DNA of 64,000 bases from Streptomyces sp. NBC_00433 (GTDB lineage: Bacteria > Actinomycetota > Actinomycetes > Streptomycetales > Streptomycetaceae): assembly GCA_036015235.1 (NCBI GenBank), contig CP107926.1:372001-436000 (forward strand), in the 5' to 3' direction. The translations under genes were made by a program, and so were the position numbers. A model generated the notes under the pieces. It made no database searches. It saw nothing but the letters and a program-made list of their open reading frames with translations, and was not told the DNA's origin. Below, in pieces: positions 45,970 to 55,675 of the stretch. Position 1 is the first letter of the stretch; every line of letters starts with the position of its first letter.

Positions 45970-46015
45970 GGGGTCCAGCCGACGGGCCCCTCAGTTCGGT
46001 CTCACCTCGGCTTGC

Positions 46016-49000
46016 TCACGGTGTGAGACCGAAGGCCCGGGTGATGGTCTGAGTGACGCCGCCGCCACTCCGCTGCCCGGCGGTGACCCGGAGCGAGACG
46101 TACTGCGCTGCGGACGGCGCGGTCAGCGACGCCTGCCAGGTTCCCTTCTTCTCCTTCAGTTTCTGCGGGTGCCAGGTCTTCCCGTCGTCGTAGGAGACGT
46201 CGAGCAGGACCGAGGAGACCGTGTCCTTCGCGGAGGATTCGCCGACCACCGTGGGCCTGATGGCGATGTCCGTCCTGTGCTTCGCCCGGCCCTGAAGGTC
46301 GAGGTCCGTCTCGTAGTCCAGCTGGGCCAGGGGGATCGGCTGCGGTTCGGTGACCGCGCCGGAGGTGAACCGCCACTCGGTGTGGGTGGTGGAGGAGTAG
46401 GGGCCGCCTCCCAGGTCGCCGGTGGTGTCGACGACCAGCCGGTACGGAAGCCTCTCCGGTGCCAGGTCGCTGGCGCCGACGCTGGGGAAGGGGGTCTCGG
46501 TCAGCTCCCGGTCGCCCTGGTACAACGAGGTCATCTGCCTGGCCGTGCCGTTGTGCGCGGATCCCGCGTCACCGCCCCCGTCGATGTCGGCGAAGAGCGT
46601 CCCTTCCGGGAAGCGGTGCAGAAGGTCGTCGCTGAGCAGGCGCGGCCGGGTGACGGGACCGAACCAACGGTCCTCCTGCTCGCTGCCCGGCTTGTAGGTC
46701 ACCGTGTCGGTGTGCGTCGTGTACGAGTCCACCGCGCCGAACTCCTGCCACCGGACACCGTTGGTGGAGACCCAGTCGGTGCGCGTCCCCGGGGCGACAG
46801 GCAACGCCGGGAACGGAAGGTTCACGGCGCCCGCCCACTGAAGCCCGGACTCGCCCGGCCACCGGTAGGGGGGATAGTCGTTCCGCTTCTCGACGCCGGC
46901 CTGGCCGGGGGCCGCCCTGAAGTCGAGACCGATCCGGGCGAGGTCGCGGGAATCGGTGTCGGCGGAGGGATCCTCGGGCACCGCGCCGATGTGGTAATCG
47001 GCCAGGTCGTACAGGTAAGCGGGCGTGGCATGAACCTCCACCGCCAGTTTCACCTGCTTCTTGCCGACCTTGGAAAGCTCCTTGATCAGCTCCTCGCCCT
47101 CGTCCAGGGTCACCGACGCGACCGGGACCGGCCCGGTCGTCCTGAAGTCCGGCTTGCCGTACCACATGTCGCCCAGGCGGCCGGATTCCTTGTTGACGAC
47201 CACGAGCATCGCGGCGCCGGCCTCCGCGGCCGCCGCTTCCTGGTCCGTGGAGACCACGTCGCCGAGGCGCACGACCACGGCCTTGCCGCGTGCGGACAGA
47301 CCGGCGTAGGCGGCCCGCGAACCGTCTCCGGCGAAGACGGCGTCCAGGTGGGAGGTGCCGTCAGGCAGCGCCTCGGTGCCGGGTTGCAGCACCGCGTCAT
47401 CGAGGTGTTGTCCGCCGTACGACACCGCCAGTGGCGCCTGAACCGCGCGGAGCCTGGTGCCGAAGGCGAAACTGCCCTTCTTCACCTTGCCCTTGGTCGG
47501 CAGAGCCCACAGGCTGTCGTAGGCGACAGGGGGGAACACCGCGTCGAACATGTCCTCGGCGGCCGGGTCGGGCTCGGTCGAGGTGAAGGAGCGCCAGACG
47601 TCGACCCTGCTCTGGACGACGGCGGTCGGCTCGGGTGTCGCCACCTTCACCTGGCGGGCCTGCGAGGCGTCGAGCACCACCGTCCGGTCGGACGTCAGAT
47701 CGACCTCCGGATCGATGAGCACGGCCTCCCCCAGCGAGTGCGGCCCGTGCAGGCCCCGCACGTCCGCATAGCTGCGGAGGGTGTACGTGCCGGGGATCCA
47801 GCGGCTGGTGAGCGTCCCGTCCTCGGGTACATACACACTGGAGTCGACACCGTTGTCACCCGTGATCAGAACCCCACCGCTCATCGGCCGGCCCGAACGG
47901 TCCTTCAGTTTGATGGTGAGGTTGCGCTTCTGGGGCTCGACGGAGACGCCCGCGACCGTGTGCAGGGTGACGCGGCCGGCCAGACCGCGGCCGCTCGCCA
48001 CGACCTGTGCGGAGTACTGACCCGGGGCGAGCCCCTCCGGGTCCACCACCAGCTCGGTCCGCGCGGTCCCGTGCGCCGGCACGGTGACGTGGCCGGCGCC
48101 CAGCGCGAAGGCCGTCGCGGGAGAGCTGCCCGCGTCGACGGAGAGATCCAGCCCGAGAGGGCTGCCCGTGACGTTGGTGTAGGTGATCTCGCGCGAGATC
48201 GGCCGGCGGTCAGCCTTCGGCGACCAGGAGACGAGCCCCGCGTCCACCGCACCGGTGGCGAAGGCCTCGGCGTCGTAGGCGGCGGGCAGCTGCACCCGGC
48301 CGCTGCCGGCCTGGTAGGGGGTGTAGTCGGGGGTCCGCGTGCTGGTGCTCATCAAGGTGTTCTTGATGTCCTGCGCGGTCCACTCGGGATGCTTCTGCGC
48401 CAGCAGAGCAGCGGCCCCGGCGACGTGCGGCGTCGCCATGGAGGTGCCGTCGAGGGACCTGTAGTAGTCCTCGCTCCCGTCGTTGAGGTAGTGCGAACGC
48501 GCCGCCAGCACACCCACACCGGGCGCGGTGATGTCGGGCTTGAGGGCGTCGTCGAGCAGACGCGGCCCGGCGCTGGAGAACGCGGCGAGCTTGTCGGACT
48601 GGTCCACCGCACCGACGGTGAGCGCGGCGTCCGCGGTCCCCGGCGCGCCCAGGGTGTAGGCGTCGGGGCCTCCGTTGCCCGCGGCGACGACGAAGAGCGC
48701 TCCGGTCTCGGCGCTCAGCTTGTTCAGTGCCTGGCTGACCGGATCGTTCTGGCCGTGCCGGGTCGAGTCGCCGAGACTCATGCTGATCACCTTGGCGTGC
48801 TCGGTCCGTGCCGCCCACTCCATGCCTGCGATGATCCAGGAGTCCTGCCCGTACCCCTGGTTGTTGAGGACCTTGCCCACCAGCAGATCGGCCTCGGGGG
48901 CGACGCCCCGTTCCGTGCCGCCGGACGCGGCGCCGGTCCCCGCGACGGTGGAAGCGGTGTGGGTGCCGTGCCCTTCCACGTCAGCGGTGCTCTCGCCCGG

Positions 49001-49867
49001 GATGAAACTCCGGGACGCCACGATGCGCTTCGCGAAGTCGGGATGCTCGGCGTCGATGCCCGTGTCCAGGACGGCGACGCGGACCCCGGCGCCGGTGCCT
49101 CCGGCAGCCCAGACAGCGGGGGCACCGATCTGCGCCGTGGAGTCGGCGAGGGTGGCCTTCGCCTTGCCGTCGAGCCAGACCTGGTCGACGCCTGCGGCGA
49201 AGGGGGGCGCCACCGCGGTGTCCGGTGTGCCGCTGTCCCGGTCCGTCGACGGCTTGACCTGGTGCCGGGCCGGACCGGTGAGCGCCGACCAGAAGGCGGC
49301 AGCCTTCGACCGGTGGGTACGGACCGCTTCGCCGTGGACGGCGGGAAGGCTCAGCGTGGTCTCGGTGCCCGGAAGCGCCGCGTCGGGCTCCTGGGTGGTC
49401 CTGCTCTTCGCGGCACCGTCCGCGAGGGTGGCTGAATCCTTCGTGTGGGTGAGGATCAGCGGGAGTTCACCGGTGTGCTTGTCGTCATAGCCCAGGGATA
49501 TGAGCTGGGTGACGTTGAAGAGCTCCTTGTCGAGCCGGCCGGCCGCGACGTAGGCCGTGGCCTCGTCCGGGTACACATAGGTGCTCGCGCCCTCGGTGGA
49601 GACGCGAACCGAGCCCGTCGCACCCGGTGCGCGCTTGACGCTCACCTCGGGAGCCGTCCCGGCGGCTCCCGGAGTCACCGTCACCGTGTCGCCGGTGATC
49701 AGTGTCACCGTGGCCGGTGCGTGGGGCGTGCTGTCGCTCGCGGCCGTCGGCGCTGTGGGCGATTGCGTAAGTGCAGCAGCACTGTGGGCCGTGAGAGGTG
49801 GCGCTAGAGCGACGAGAAGGACGACGCCCGCACACATCGCGTGTCTTCGGGCATGGGAAAGCCTCAC
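46016..49867 (-). CDS. large secreted subtilisin-family (S8) serine protease with PA-like insertion
   Basis: A 1283-residue exported protease. The signal peptide ends near TAHSAAA (about 31) and a propeptide of about 200 residues follows. The catalytic triad stands in VAVLDTGIDAEHPDF (Asp about 268), GHGTHTASTVAG (His about 303) and GTSMATPHVAGAAALL (Ser about 485). After a beta-sandwich and a TVHTLPD-like region there is a protease-associated-like segment (RGKAVVVRLGDVVSTDQEAAAAEAGAAM), then C-terminal beta-rich domains ending in a strand that repeats WHPQKL-type residues. It probably degrades extracellular protein. Its length is typical of Streptomyces multi-domain subtilases. A terminator follows; the small I36-like inhibitor gene lies upstream on the same strand. 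Confidence 0.95.
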   Translation of the reverse strand: MRLSHARRHAMCAGVVLLVALAPPLTAHSAAALTQSPTAPTAASDSTPHAPATVTLITGDTVTVTPGAAGTAPEVSVKRAPGATGSVRVSTEGASTYVYPDEATAYVAAGRLDKELFNVTQLISLGYDDKHTGELPLILTHTKDSATLADGAAKSRTTQEPDAALPGTETTLSLPAVHGEAVRTHRSKAAAFWSALTGPARHQVKPSTDRDSGTPDTAVAPPFAAGVDQVWLDGKAKATLADSTAQIGAPAVWAAGGTGAGVRVAVLDTGIDAEHPDFAKRIVASRSFIPGESTADVEGHGTHTASTVAGTGAASGGTERGVAPEADLLVGKVLNNQGYGQDSWIIAGMEWAARTEHAKVISMSLGDSTRHGQNDPVSQALNKLSAETGALFVVAAGNGGPDAYTLGAPGTADAALTVGAVDQSDKLAAFSSAGPRLLDDALKPDITAPGVGVLAARSHYLNDGSEDYYRSLDGTSMATPHVAGAAALLAQKHPEWTAQDIKNTLMSTSTRTPDYTPYQAGSGRVQLPAAYDAEAFATGAVDAGLVSWSPKADRRPISREITYTNVTGSPLGLDLSVDAGSSPATAFALGAGHVTVPAHGTARTELVVDPEGLAPGQYSAQVVASGRGLAGRVTLHTVAGVSVEPQKRNLTIKLKDRSGRPMSGGVLITGDNGVDSSVYVPEDGTLTSRWIPGTYTLRSYADVRGLHGPHSLGEAVLIDPEVDLTSDRTVVLDASQARQVKVATPEPTAVVQSRVDVWRSFTSTEPDPAAEDMFDAVFPPVAYDSLWALPTKGKVKKGSFAFGTRLRAVQAPLAVSYGGQHLDDAVLQPGTEALPDGTSHLDAVFAGDGSRAAYAGLSARGKAVVVRLGDVVSTDQEAAAAEAGAAMLVVVNKESGRLGDMWYGKPDFRTTGPVPVASVTLDEGEELIKELSKVGKKQVKLAVEVHATPAYLYDLADYHIGAVPEDPSADTDSRDLARIGLDFRAAPGQAGVEKRNDYPPYRWPGESGLQWAGAVNLPFPALPVAPGTRTDWVSTNGVRWQEFGAVDSYTTHTDTVTYKPGSEQEDRWFGPVTRPRLLSDDLLHRFPEGTLFADIDGGGDAGSAHNGTARQMTSLYQGDRELTETPFPSVGASDLAPERLPYRLVVDTTGDLGGGPYSSTTHTEWRFTSGAVTEPQPIPLAQLDYETDLDLQGRAKHRTDIAIRPTVVGESSAKDTVSSVLLDVSYDDGKTWHPQKLKEKKGTWQASLTAPSAAQYVSLRVTAGQRSGGGVTQTITRAFGLTP

Positions 49868-50504
49868 AGTGACTCCGGAGTTGATGAACGCTGAACGATC
49901 AGCCCTGCGCGGAGTAATGTACTGGCCTTGAGTTGGCTAAATTCACACCAAGTTGACACGTAGTCGACGTTGTTTCCGGAAGATGGCCCAGCCGGAGACG
50001 CCACGCCCCGACCACTGGCCCACCTGGGCAGGTCACCCCCGATGTCCGATTGTTCCGGAAGTAGCGTCAGGGACACCGTCCCTTTTCGTCACGGCTGTGC
50101 AGGTTGTGATCACCTCGCACACAAGCCGCAGCCCTCCCGCACATCCTCAGGGGAGCCTCGACGGCTGAGGGTTCGGCTGTCTCACTTGCTGTCAGCGGGA
50201 ACCGGCATGCAACCGAACGGACTTGAGAAATTTACCTGCCGAGACCACGACGAGCCCATGGCTCGCGGGTCGTGAGCAGGGCTTTGTCGTTCTCGCGATC
50301 GACCGGGACGATGCTGTCGCCCCACAGCGCGATCAGCAGGTGGACACGGCGGCCGGCGGCGCGGGAGGCGTCCGCGCGTCGCCCGGCAAGGCCGATCCGG
50401 CTCCTGCGGCGCGGCCCCGCAGGGGAGGGGGAAGCCGATGGTCCGAGGCCGGAGCCAGGACCGAGCAGGCGGCCGAGAAAGCCGCAGAACCTTCATCTCC
50501 CGCA
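49868..50504. other. 637-base interval without a recognised gene
   Basis: The interval must hold the subtilase promoter. A minus-strand frame around 50230-50350 gives LIALWGDSIVPVDRENDKALLT, which reads like coding sequence, but I cannot match it to a family, and it has neither a start with a ribosome site nor a reasonable length. Otherwise nothing is recognised. Confidence 0.5.
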
Positions 50505-50527
50505 CAGCGCCGCATCATGCGGCGCTG
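50505..50527 (-). terminator. hairpin after the I36-like gene
   Basis: CAGCGCCGCAT (50505-50515) and ATGCGGCGCTG (50517-50527) are perfect complements, about 50 bases downstream of the minus-strand stop at 50577. It is a probable terminator. Confidence 0.65.
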
Positions 50528-50576
50528 CACCTCCATCAACCTCGCCCCCACGCCCGTGGCGCACTTGAACGGCAGA

Positions 50577-50954
50577 CTAAGGCTGATTCAATTCCACGAA
50601 GTTGATCAAATCCAGGGGGTAATAAGCGGATTGTCCCGAGTTGAGCGTGAGGACGCAGTTCGCGTTGTAGTCCCTGCATATCACGGCCGTGGCGCCGCTG
50701 ACCTGGTTGTTGATGAGCCAGTGGTACCCGGTCTGGTTGGTCAGGTAATGGGTGCCGTAGCCCGAGTAGAATCCGCCCAGCACCGGGCTGACCGGGGGGT
50801 TCTGGCCTTGTGCGTAGACGCAGAAGTCTCCGTACGGGCAGTTGTGCAGTGAACCGCCACGGGTCGCGGCTTCGGTCGGGGTGAGCGCTGCCAGGCTCGA
50901 TGCCGCCAACAGCACCGCGGTCATGGCGATGCGTCGTAACGTGTGGTTGCGCAT
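50577..50954 (-). CDS. small secreted peptidase inhibitor I36-like protein
   Basis: A 125-residue exported protein. The signal peptide MRNHTLRRIAMTAVLLAASS... is cleaved near PTEA-ATR (about 29). The mature part starts CPYGDFCVYAQ and has GGFYSGYGTHYLTNQTGYHW and a single later Cys pair partner (AVICRDYNANC), matching the beta/gamma-crystallin-like peptidase inhibitor family I36 common in Streptomyces. It may inhibit an extracellular protease or simply be a structural secreted protein. It lies between the subtilase gene and the LanC-like gene, all on the minus strand. Inhibitory activity is inferred from the family only. Confidence 0.78.
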   Translation of the reverse strand: MRNHTLRRIAMTAVLLAASSLAALTPTEAATRGGSLHNCPYGDFCVYAQGQNPPVSPVLGGFYSGYGTHYLTNQTGYHWLINNQVSGATAVICRDYNANCVLTLNSGQSAYYPLDLINFVELNQP

Positions 50955-51086
50955 GGGTCGCCTTCCAGTCAGATATCACGTCGCAGTGTCCGTACAGACA
51001 TCAAGTTGACATCGCCCTGTTGTCCCGTCAAGAAAAGCTTTCTCGACAACGGCACCGCAGTCGGCAGCCTGTCCGAAACGGATGTG

Positions 51087-52571
51087 TCAGAACAACGGCT
51101 GATCTTGGTTATCGGTTTCAGCTGCCGGCCGGAATGCGTCGGAATTCGAAGGCGAACTGGAACGCGTCGAGGGGCGCCTGCCGGCGCGTGATCCACCGCT
51201 TGCGAGCCCCGGCGAGATCAACGGTGAGGACGTACCGCCCAGGGGCCCGGCGGGCCAGGTGCGCAGGTGCGCGGGCAGCGCCCACCACTGGTCCGGGCGG
51301 TCGACGACGGGGGCGTCGGGGCCGGTCTCGTCGAACCGGGCGAGGCGCAGGAGGTAGGCCGCGATGCCTGACGCACCCTGCATCCATGCGGTGCCCGGGG
51401 GCAGCAGGGGCGGGTCCTTGCGGTGTTCCAGGAAGCGCCAGTAGACGCCTGAGGTGTCGGTGATCGCCCGCTCCACCAGGGCGTCGCCCATGGTGCGCGC
51501 CCCTTGTTCCAGGATCTGCCTGGGCTCCGGGTCAAGGCAGTCCTGAGCCGCGTCCAGGAGGACGTCCCCGACGCCCGCTGTTCCGCAGCAGCGGCCGTCG
51601 TTGTCCCAGAAACCCGGACGCAGGCGCTCCGGCAGCCCGGAGGTGAGAATCGACGTCAGGCAGCGCTGCCGCAACTCCCCCACGTCGAGACCCGCCACCT
51701 CGGTCACCCCCGCGTGGGCGAGTGCCGTGAACAAGTGCGAGGTGCCCGCCGGACCGTGGCACCAGGTGTACGTCACCGGCTCCACCTCCCGGCTCGACGG
51801 TGGCAGGGTGTGCGGGACGACGAATCCGCCGTCCGCCGACGAACCGAGCGACAGCAGGTGCCGGGCTCCCCGCGCCGCGGCTTCGACGAAGTCCTCCCGG
51901 TCCAGGGCGGCACCCGCGATGGCCAGCGCGGTCGCCGTCCCGGCGGTCCCATGGGAGTAGTTCGGCATCCGCGACTGTGACCGCGGCGCCATCCCCCAGT
52001 CCAGGCCCGCCGGGGTACGGTCCGCGGCCCGCAGCAGCGCCTCGCCGCCGACCGCGGCGATCACCTCGCTGAACTCGCTCTTCGCCCAGACCGCGGTCAG
52101 GACGACGCCTGCGGTCCCCCCGATGATGTCGTTCAGCGGCGCGTCGGAATCCTTCTCGAACCCGAGCGTGCTCTTCCAGCCGTCGGCGGTCGCCAGTTCG
52201 GCCAGCCGCCGCAGCGGCACCGCTTCCTCCCCCGACGCGAGCAGCCTCAAAGCCGTCGCGTAACCCGCGAGGCCGTCGTACAACGACGGCTCCGTCGTGC
52301 TCCCGGACGCCATGGCCAGCCTGCTCACGATCCCCGCGGCCAGAGCCCGTTCTCTCCCGTTCAGCTCCCGGTACTGTGCGATCTCGGCCAGCACGGGGGC
52401 CAGGCCGGCGATCCCCGCGTACAGCGAGTCGCGGTCCGCGGCCGGTGCCGGGGCACCGTCCTCGTCCGGCACCGTCCCCGGCAGCCACGGACCTTCGTCC
52501 TCGCGCACCTGGTCAAGCACCCACGACCACGCGGCCTCGGCCGTTTCCCGGTACACCTCACCGCTCGCCAT
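51087..52571 (-). CDS. stand-alone LanC-like lanthionine synthetase C family protein
   Basis: A 494-residue protein with the (alpha/alpha) toroid of LanC proteins: [49 protein letters not shown], the zinc-site [12 protein letters not shown] (about 275) and [17 protein letters not shown] (about 335), then [18 protein letters not shown]. In LanC cyclases the second motif is Cys-His-Gly; here it is Cys-Cys-Gly, so the third zinc ligand would be Cys. No LanB/LanM or lanthipeptide precursor lies nearby. It may act in glutathione or peptide thiol chemistry, as LanC-like proteins do. The last about 50 residues after TWPAG look unlike the family; a +1/-1 shift near 51240 would give a more protein-like tail ([15 protein letters not shown]), so a frameshift is possible. 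Confidence 0.88.
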   Translation of the reverse strand: MASGEVYRETAEAAWSWVLDQVREDEGPWLPGTVPDEDGAPAPAADRDSLYAGIAGLAPVLAEIAQYRELNGRERALAAGIVSRLAMASGSTTEPSLYDGLAGYATALRLLASGEEAVPLRRLAELATADGWKSTLGFEKDSDAPLNDIIGGTAGVVLTAVWAKSEFSEVIAAVGGEALLRAADRTPAGLDWGMAPRSQSRMPNYSHGTAGTATALAIAGAALDREDFVEAAARGARHLLSLGSSADGGFVVPHTLPPSSREVEPVTYTWCHGPAGTSHLFTALAHAGVTEVAGLDVGELRQRCLTSILTSGLPERLRPGFWDNDGRCCGTAGVGDVLLDAAQDCLDPEPRQILEQGARTMGDALVERAITDTSGVYWRFLEHRKDPPLLPPGTAWMQGASGIAAYLLRLARFDETGPDAPVVDRPDQWWALPAHLRTWPAGPLGGTSSPLISPGLASGGSRAGRRPSTRSSSPSNSDAFRPAAETDNQDQPLF

Positions 52572-52734
52572 CCGACCACGCTACAAGCCGCCGGCAGGTA
52601 TCGACCACGGGGTCAAGCCGCTTCCGGCAGTCCCCCCATCGGCTGACGTCCCGGCGTGGCTGGCGGGTAGCGACGGGCGGATGTCGAGAGTCTGCTCCCA
52701 TGCTGAAATTCCTTGCGAGCGGGCGGAGCGGATC

Positions 52735-54462
52735 GTGACGACGAGTAACACCGCGGGGCCGGACCTCGATGAGCCGTACCAGGACGAAGTACCGGCCAAG
52801 CGCAAGCGCCCCGGCAGCCTGATCGTGAACTGGGCGGTCAGCACCGACCACAAGACGATCGGCACGCTGTACCTGACCACGTCGTTCGGCTTCTTCCTCG
52901 TAGCCGGGGTCATGGCGCTGCTGATGCGGGCCGAGCTGGCACGGCCCGGGACCCAGTTCCTGTCGAACGAGCAGTACAACCAGGCGTTCACGATGCACGG
53001 CACCGCCATGCTGCTGATGTTCGCGACACCGCTGTTCGCCGGGTTCACCAACTGGATCATGCCGCTGCAGATCGGCGCGCCCGACGTGGCCTTCCCGCGG
53101 CTGAACATGCTCGCCTACTGGTTCTACCTGTTCGGCTCGCTCATCGCGGTCGGCGGCTTCGTCACCCCGCAGGGTGCGGCCGACTTCGGCTGGTTCGCGT
53201 ACTCGCCGCTGTCCAGTGCGGTCAACTCGCCCGGCGTCGGCGGCGACATGTGGGTCATGGGTCTGGCGCTCTCCGGCTTCGGCACCATCCTCGGCGCGGT
53301 CAACTTCACCACGACGATCATCTGCATGCGGGCGCCGGGCATGACGATGTTCCGCATGCCGATCTTCGTGTGGAACGTGCTGCTGACGTCCGTGCTGGTC
53401 CTTCTCGCGTTTCCCGTACTGGCCGGCGCTCTGCTGGCGCTGGAGGCCGACCGAAAATTCGGCGCGCACATCTTCGACTCCGCCAACGGCGGGGCGCTGC
53501 TGTGGCAGCACCTCTTCTGGTTCTTCGGCCACCCGGAGGTGTACATCATCGCGCTGCCGTTCTTCGGCATCGTCACGGAGATCCTCCCGGTCTTCAGCCG
53601 GAAGCCGGTGTTCGGCTACATCGGCCTGGTCGCGGCGACCATCTCCATCGCGGGCCTGTCCATGACGGTGTGGGCGCACCACATGTACGTCACCGGCGGT
53701 GTGCTGCTGCCGTTCTTCTCGTTCATGACCTTCCTGATCGCGGTGCCGACAGGTGTGAAGTTCTTCAACTGGATCGGCACCATGTGGACGGGATCGCTGA
53801 GTTTCGAAACGCCCATGCTCTGGTCGGTCGGCTTCCTCGTGACGTTCCTTTTCGGAGGTCTGACCGGTGTCATCCTGGCTGCGCCGCCGCTGGACTTCCA
53901 TGTGTCAGACTCCTACTTCGTGGTGGCGCACTTCCACTACGTGGTCTTCGGCACGGTCGTCTTCGCGATGTTCGCCGGCTTCCACTTCTGGTGGCCGAAG
54001 ATGACCGGCAAGATGCTCGACGAACGGCTCGGGAAGATCACCTTCTGGACGCTCTTCTTCGGCTTCCACGGCACCTTCCTCGTCCAGCACTGGCTGGGTG
54101 TCGAGGGCATGCCGCGCCGGTACGCCGACTACCTGGCCGCCGACGGCTTCACCACGCTGAACACGGTCTCCACGATCAGCTCGTTCCTGCTCGGCCTGTC
54201 GGTCCTTCCGTTCTTCTACAACGTGTGGAGGACCGCGAAGTACGGCAAGAAGGTCGAGGTCGACGACCCGTGGGGCTACGGCCGCTCGCTGGAGTGGGCG
54301 ACCTCCTGCCCGCCGCCGCGGCACAACTTCACCTCGCTGCCGCGCATCCGTTCCGAATCCCCGGCGTTCGACCTGCACCACCCCGAGATCTCGGCCATCG
54401 ACTTCACCACGAACCGCCCCGACAAGTCGATCACCATCGCACCGGGCGACAAGCAGAAATGA
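52735..54462 (+). CDS. ctaD: cytochrome c oxidase subunit I
   Basis: A 575-residue integral membrane protein with 12 predicted helices and the heme-copper oxidase landmarks: [19 protein letters not shown] (heme a ligand), [19 protein letters not shown] (CuB His and the cross-linked Tyr), [10 protein letters not shown] (His pair) and [19 protein letters not shown] (heme a/a3 His). It is the catalytic subunit of the aa3-type terminal oxidase, which reduces oxygen and pumps protons. GTG 52735 is followed by an Actinobacteria-type N-terminus ([19 protein letters not shown]). It is isolated here, away from ctaC/ctaE, so it is probably a second copy in this genome. It is divergent from the LanC-like gene. 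Confidence 0.96.
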   Translation: MTTSNTAGPDLDEPYQDEVPAKRKRPGSLIVNWAVSTDHKTIGTLYLTTSFGFFLVAGVMALLMRAELARPGTQFLSNEQYNQAFTMHGTAMLLMFATPLFAGFTNWIMPLQIGAPDVAFPRLNMLAYWFYLFGSLIAVGGFVTPQGAADFGWFAYSPLSSAVNSPGVGGDMWVMGLALSGFGTILGAVNFTTTIICMRAPGMTMFRMPIFVWNVLLTSVLVLLAFPVLAGALLALEADRKFGAHIFDSANGGALLWQHLFWFFGHPEVYIIALPFFGIVTEILPVFSRKPVFGYIGLVAATISIAGLSMTVWAHHMYVTGGVLLPFFSFMTFLIAVPTGVKFFNWIGTMWTGSLSFETPMLWSVGFLVTFLFGGLTGVILAAPPLDFHVSDSYFVVAHFHYVVFGTVVFAMFAGFHFWWPKMTGKMLDERLGKITFWTLFFGFHGTFLVQHWLGVEGMPRRYADYLAADGFTTLNTVSTISSFLLGLSVLPFFYNVWRTAKYGKKVEVDDPWGYGRSLEWATSCPPPRHNFTSLPRIRSESPAFDLHHPEISAIDFTTNRPDKSITIAPGDKQK

Positions 54463-54488
54463 GCGGCCGGCCGGACCGAGGACCTTTG

Positions 54489-54830
54489 ATGGACGCCGAT
54501 AGCAACAGCAAGCGCGGACTGGAACAGCTGACCGACTTCCTGCTCTGGAACGCCGAGATCGAACAGGCACGCCGGCAGGCAGCCGCCTTCGCCTCCCACC
54601 TGACATGGCTGACAACCCCGCAGCGCGAGGACGTCGAACGCGTCTACGTGGCAGACCGGATCGAGTCCTCACGCGCCATACTCCGACGAAACCAGGACCG
54701 GGCCGCCGAACTGCGCAGCGAATACAGCGCGCGCTACCAGGCGCTGAAAATGCGTTGCGTGGCAGCGGCCCTCGGAGCCGTCGCCGTCGCCACCGGCCTG
54801 GCGGCGGCCATCGTCCTCGTCCTCACCTGA
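54489..54830 (+). CDS. small helical protein with one C-terminal membrane segment
   Basis: A 113-residue protein beginning 26 bases after the ctaD stop. Residues about 8-90 are charged and helical, probably coiled coil (LEQLTDFLLWNAEIEQARRQ, IESSRAILRRNQDRAAELRS). The last about 23 residues are hydrophobic (AAALGAVAVATGLAAAIVLV), so it is a tail-anchored membrane protein. I do not recognise a family. Its position suggests co-expression with the oxidase subunit, perhaps as an assembly or accessory factor, but that is conjecture. Confidence 0.65.
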   Translation: MDADSNSKRGLEQLTDFLLWNAEIEQARRQAAAFASHLTWLTTPQREDVERVYVADRIESSRAILRRNQDRAAELRSEYSARYQALKMRCVAAALGAVAVATGLAAAIVLVLT

Positions 54831-54908
54831 CGCCGCGGAAAGCCGCTCTGCCAGGTGCGTGTCTTCGACGGGGGGAAGACCGGCATATCTGCGGGCAGCC
54901 GCGCGGGA

Positions 54909-55229
54909 TCAGGGAGTCTGCGTCGGCGGCGGGGCGTGCTCGTCGGCTACCGGCTGTCCGGCTCGGAGCGCTGCTGTGATCTCGTCGACCATCTCCTCGG
55001 TGAGCGCGCCCGACGGCGCCGACCAGGTGCGCCGCCGGCCGTTCACCAGCACGGCCACGTCGACGTTCTGCCCGGCCTCCCGGCGGCGCAGGTGATCGAG
55101 GATGCTCCGTACGCCCTTCACGCCCGACGCCACGGCGACCACTGCCGAAGCGACGTCCTTGATGACGATCGCCACCTGCACCATCTCGTGCGGGTCCAGC
55201 GACCTGGAGTCGCTCTCCGGCGTGCCCAT
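54909..55229 (-). CDS. hypothetical protein (weak resemblance to EACC1-type effector-associated proteins)
   Basis: A 106-residue protein containing VVAVASGVKGVRSILDHLRR, then a two-strand segment NVDVAVLVNGRRRTWSAP, and a helix LTEEMVDEITAALRAG. This short alpha/beta arrangement is reminiscent of the C-terminal part of effector-associated constant component 1, found in actinobacterial conflict-system gene trios, but no trypsin-like, CASPASE or kinase effector gene stands beside it. Composition and codon use look like a real gene. Function unknown. Confidence 0.6.
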   Translation of the reverse strand: MGTPESDSRSLDPHEMVQVAIVIKDVASAVVAVASGVKGVRSILDHLRRREAGQNVDVAVLVNGRRRTWSAPSGALTEEMVDEITAALRAGQPVADEHAPPPTQTP

Positions 55230-55675
55230 TCGCTGTCAGGGAGTCCCGGCACGCACTCACCTACAATCTGCGATCACGGAGGTGGCGTCGGCCGCACCGC
55301 GTTCCCGGACAATTCTGCCGTTGCGCGGACACCGACGTGCGGGAAACGGGTGCGGTGGGTTCGCGCAGGAAAAGGCGCGCGACCTGCCACGAGGGCCGCA
55401 ACGCCGTCCCCACGTCCGTCCGCCCCCAGCGCATCGCCGTGCCCTGGTTCGTTACGGAGTCTCGGGCGCTCGCGGTGGCCTGCGGCCGGCCGCGCGGCAT
55501 CTCGACCACTTGTCCCGCTCGACCCGACTCGAGAAGAGTGCAGACCGTGGCTGCGACGTCCTCGGGCAGGACAAGCGGACCGGCTTCGTCGCGCTCGGGT
55601 TCGGACAGCGCAGGGCGCCCGTCGAGCCGCTGCTGCCGGTCGTCCCGCCCAATCCGCAGCGGGCCTGTCGCAGCG
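55230..55675. other. 446-base interval without a recognised gene
   Basis: No protein of normal length is credible. One plus-strand patch near 55610-55665 translates to APVEPLLPVVPPNPQRA, faintly like the N-terminus of IS5-type transposases, but it is too short to call. Otherwise nothing is seen. Confidence 0.4.

Noticed and set aside
45761-49435. Large plus-strand frame opposite the subtilase gene
   Set aside because: It is an antisense shadow without domain content; the minus frame has a complete S8 triad.
50577-52571. I36-like gene and LanC-like gene as a lanthipeptide precursor/cyclase pair
   Set aside because: The small protein has a Sec signal peptide and an I36 fold rather than a leader/core layout, and no dehydratase gene is present.
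55610-55665. IS5-type transposase remnant
   Set aside because: Only about 17 residues (VEPLLP core) resemble the family, which chance can explain.
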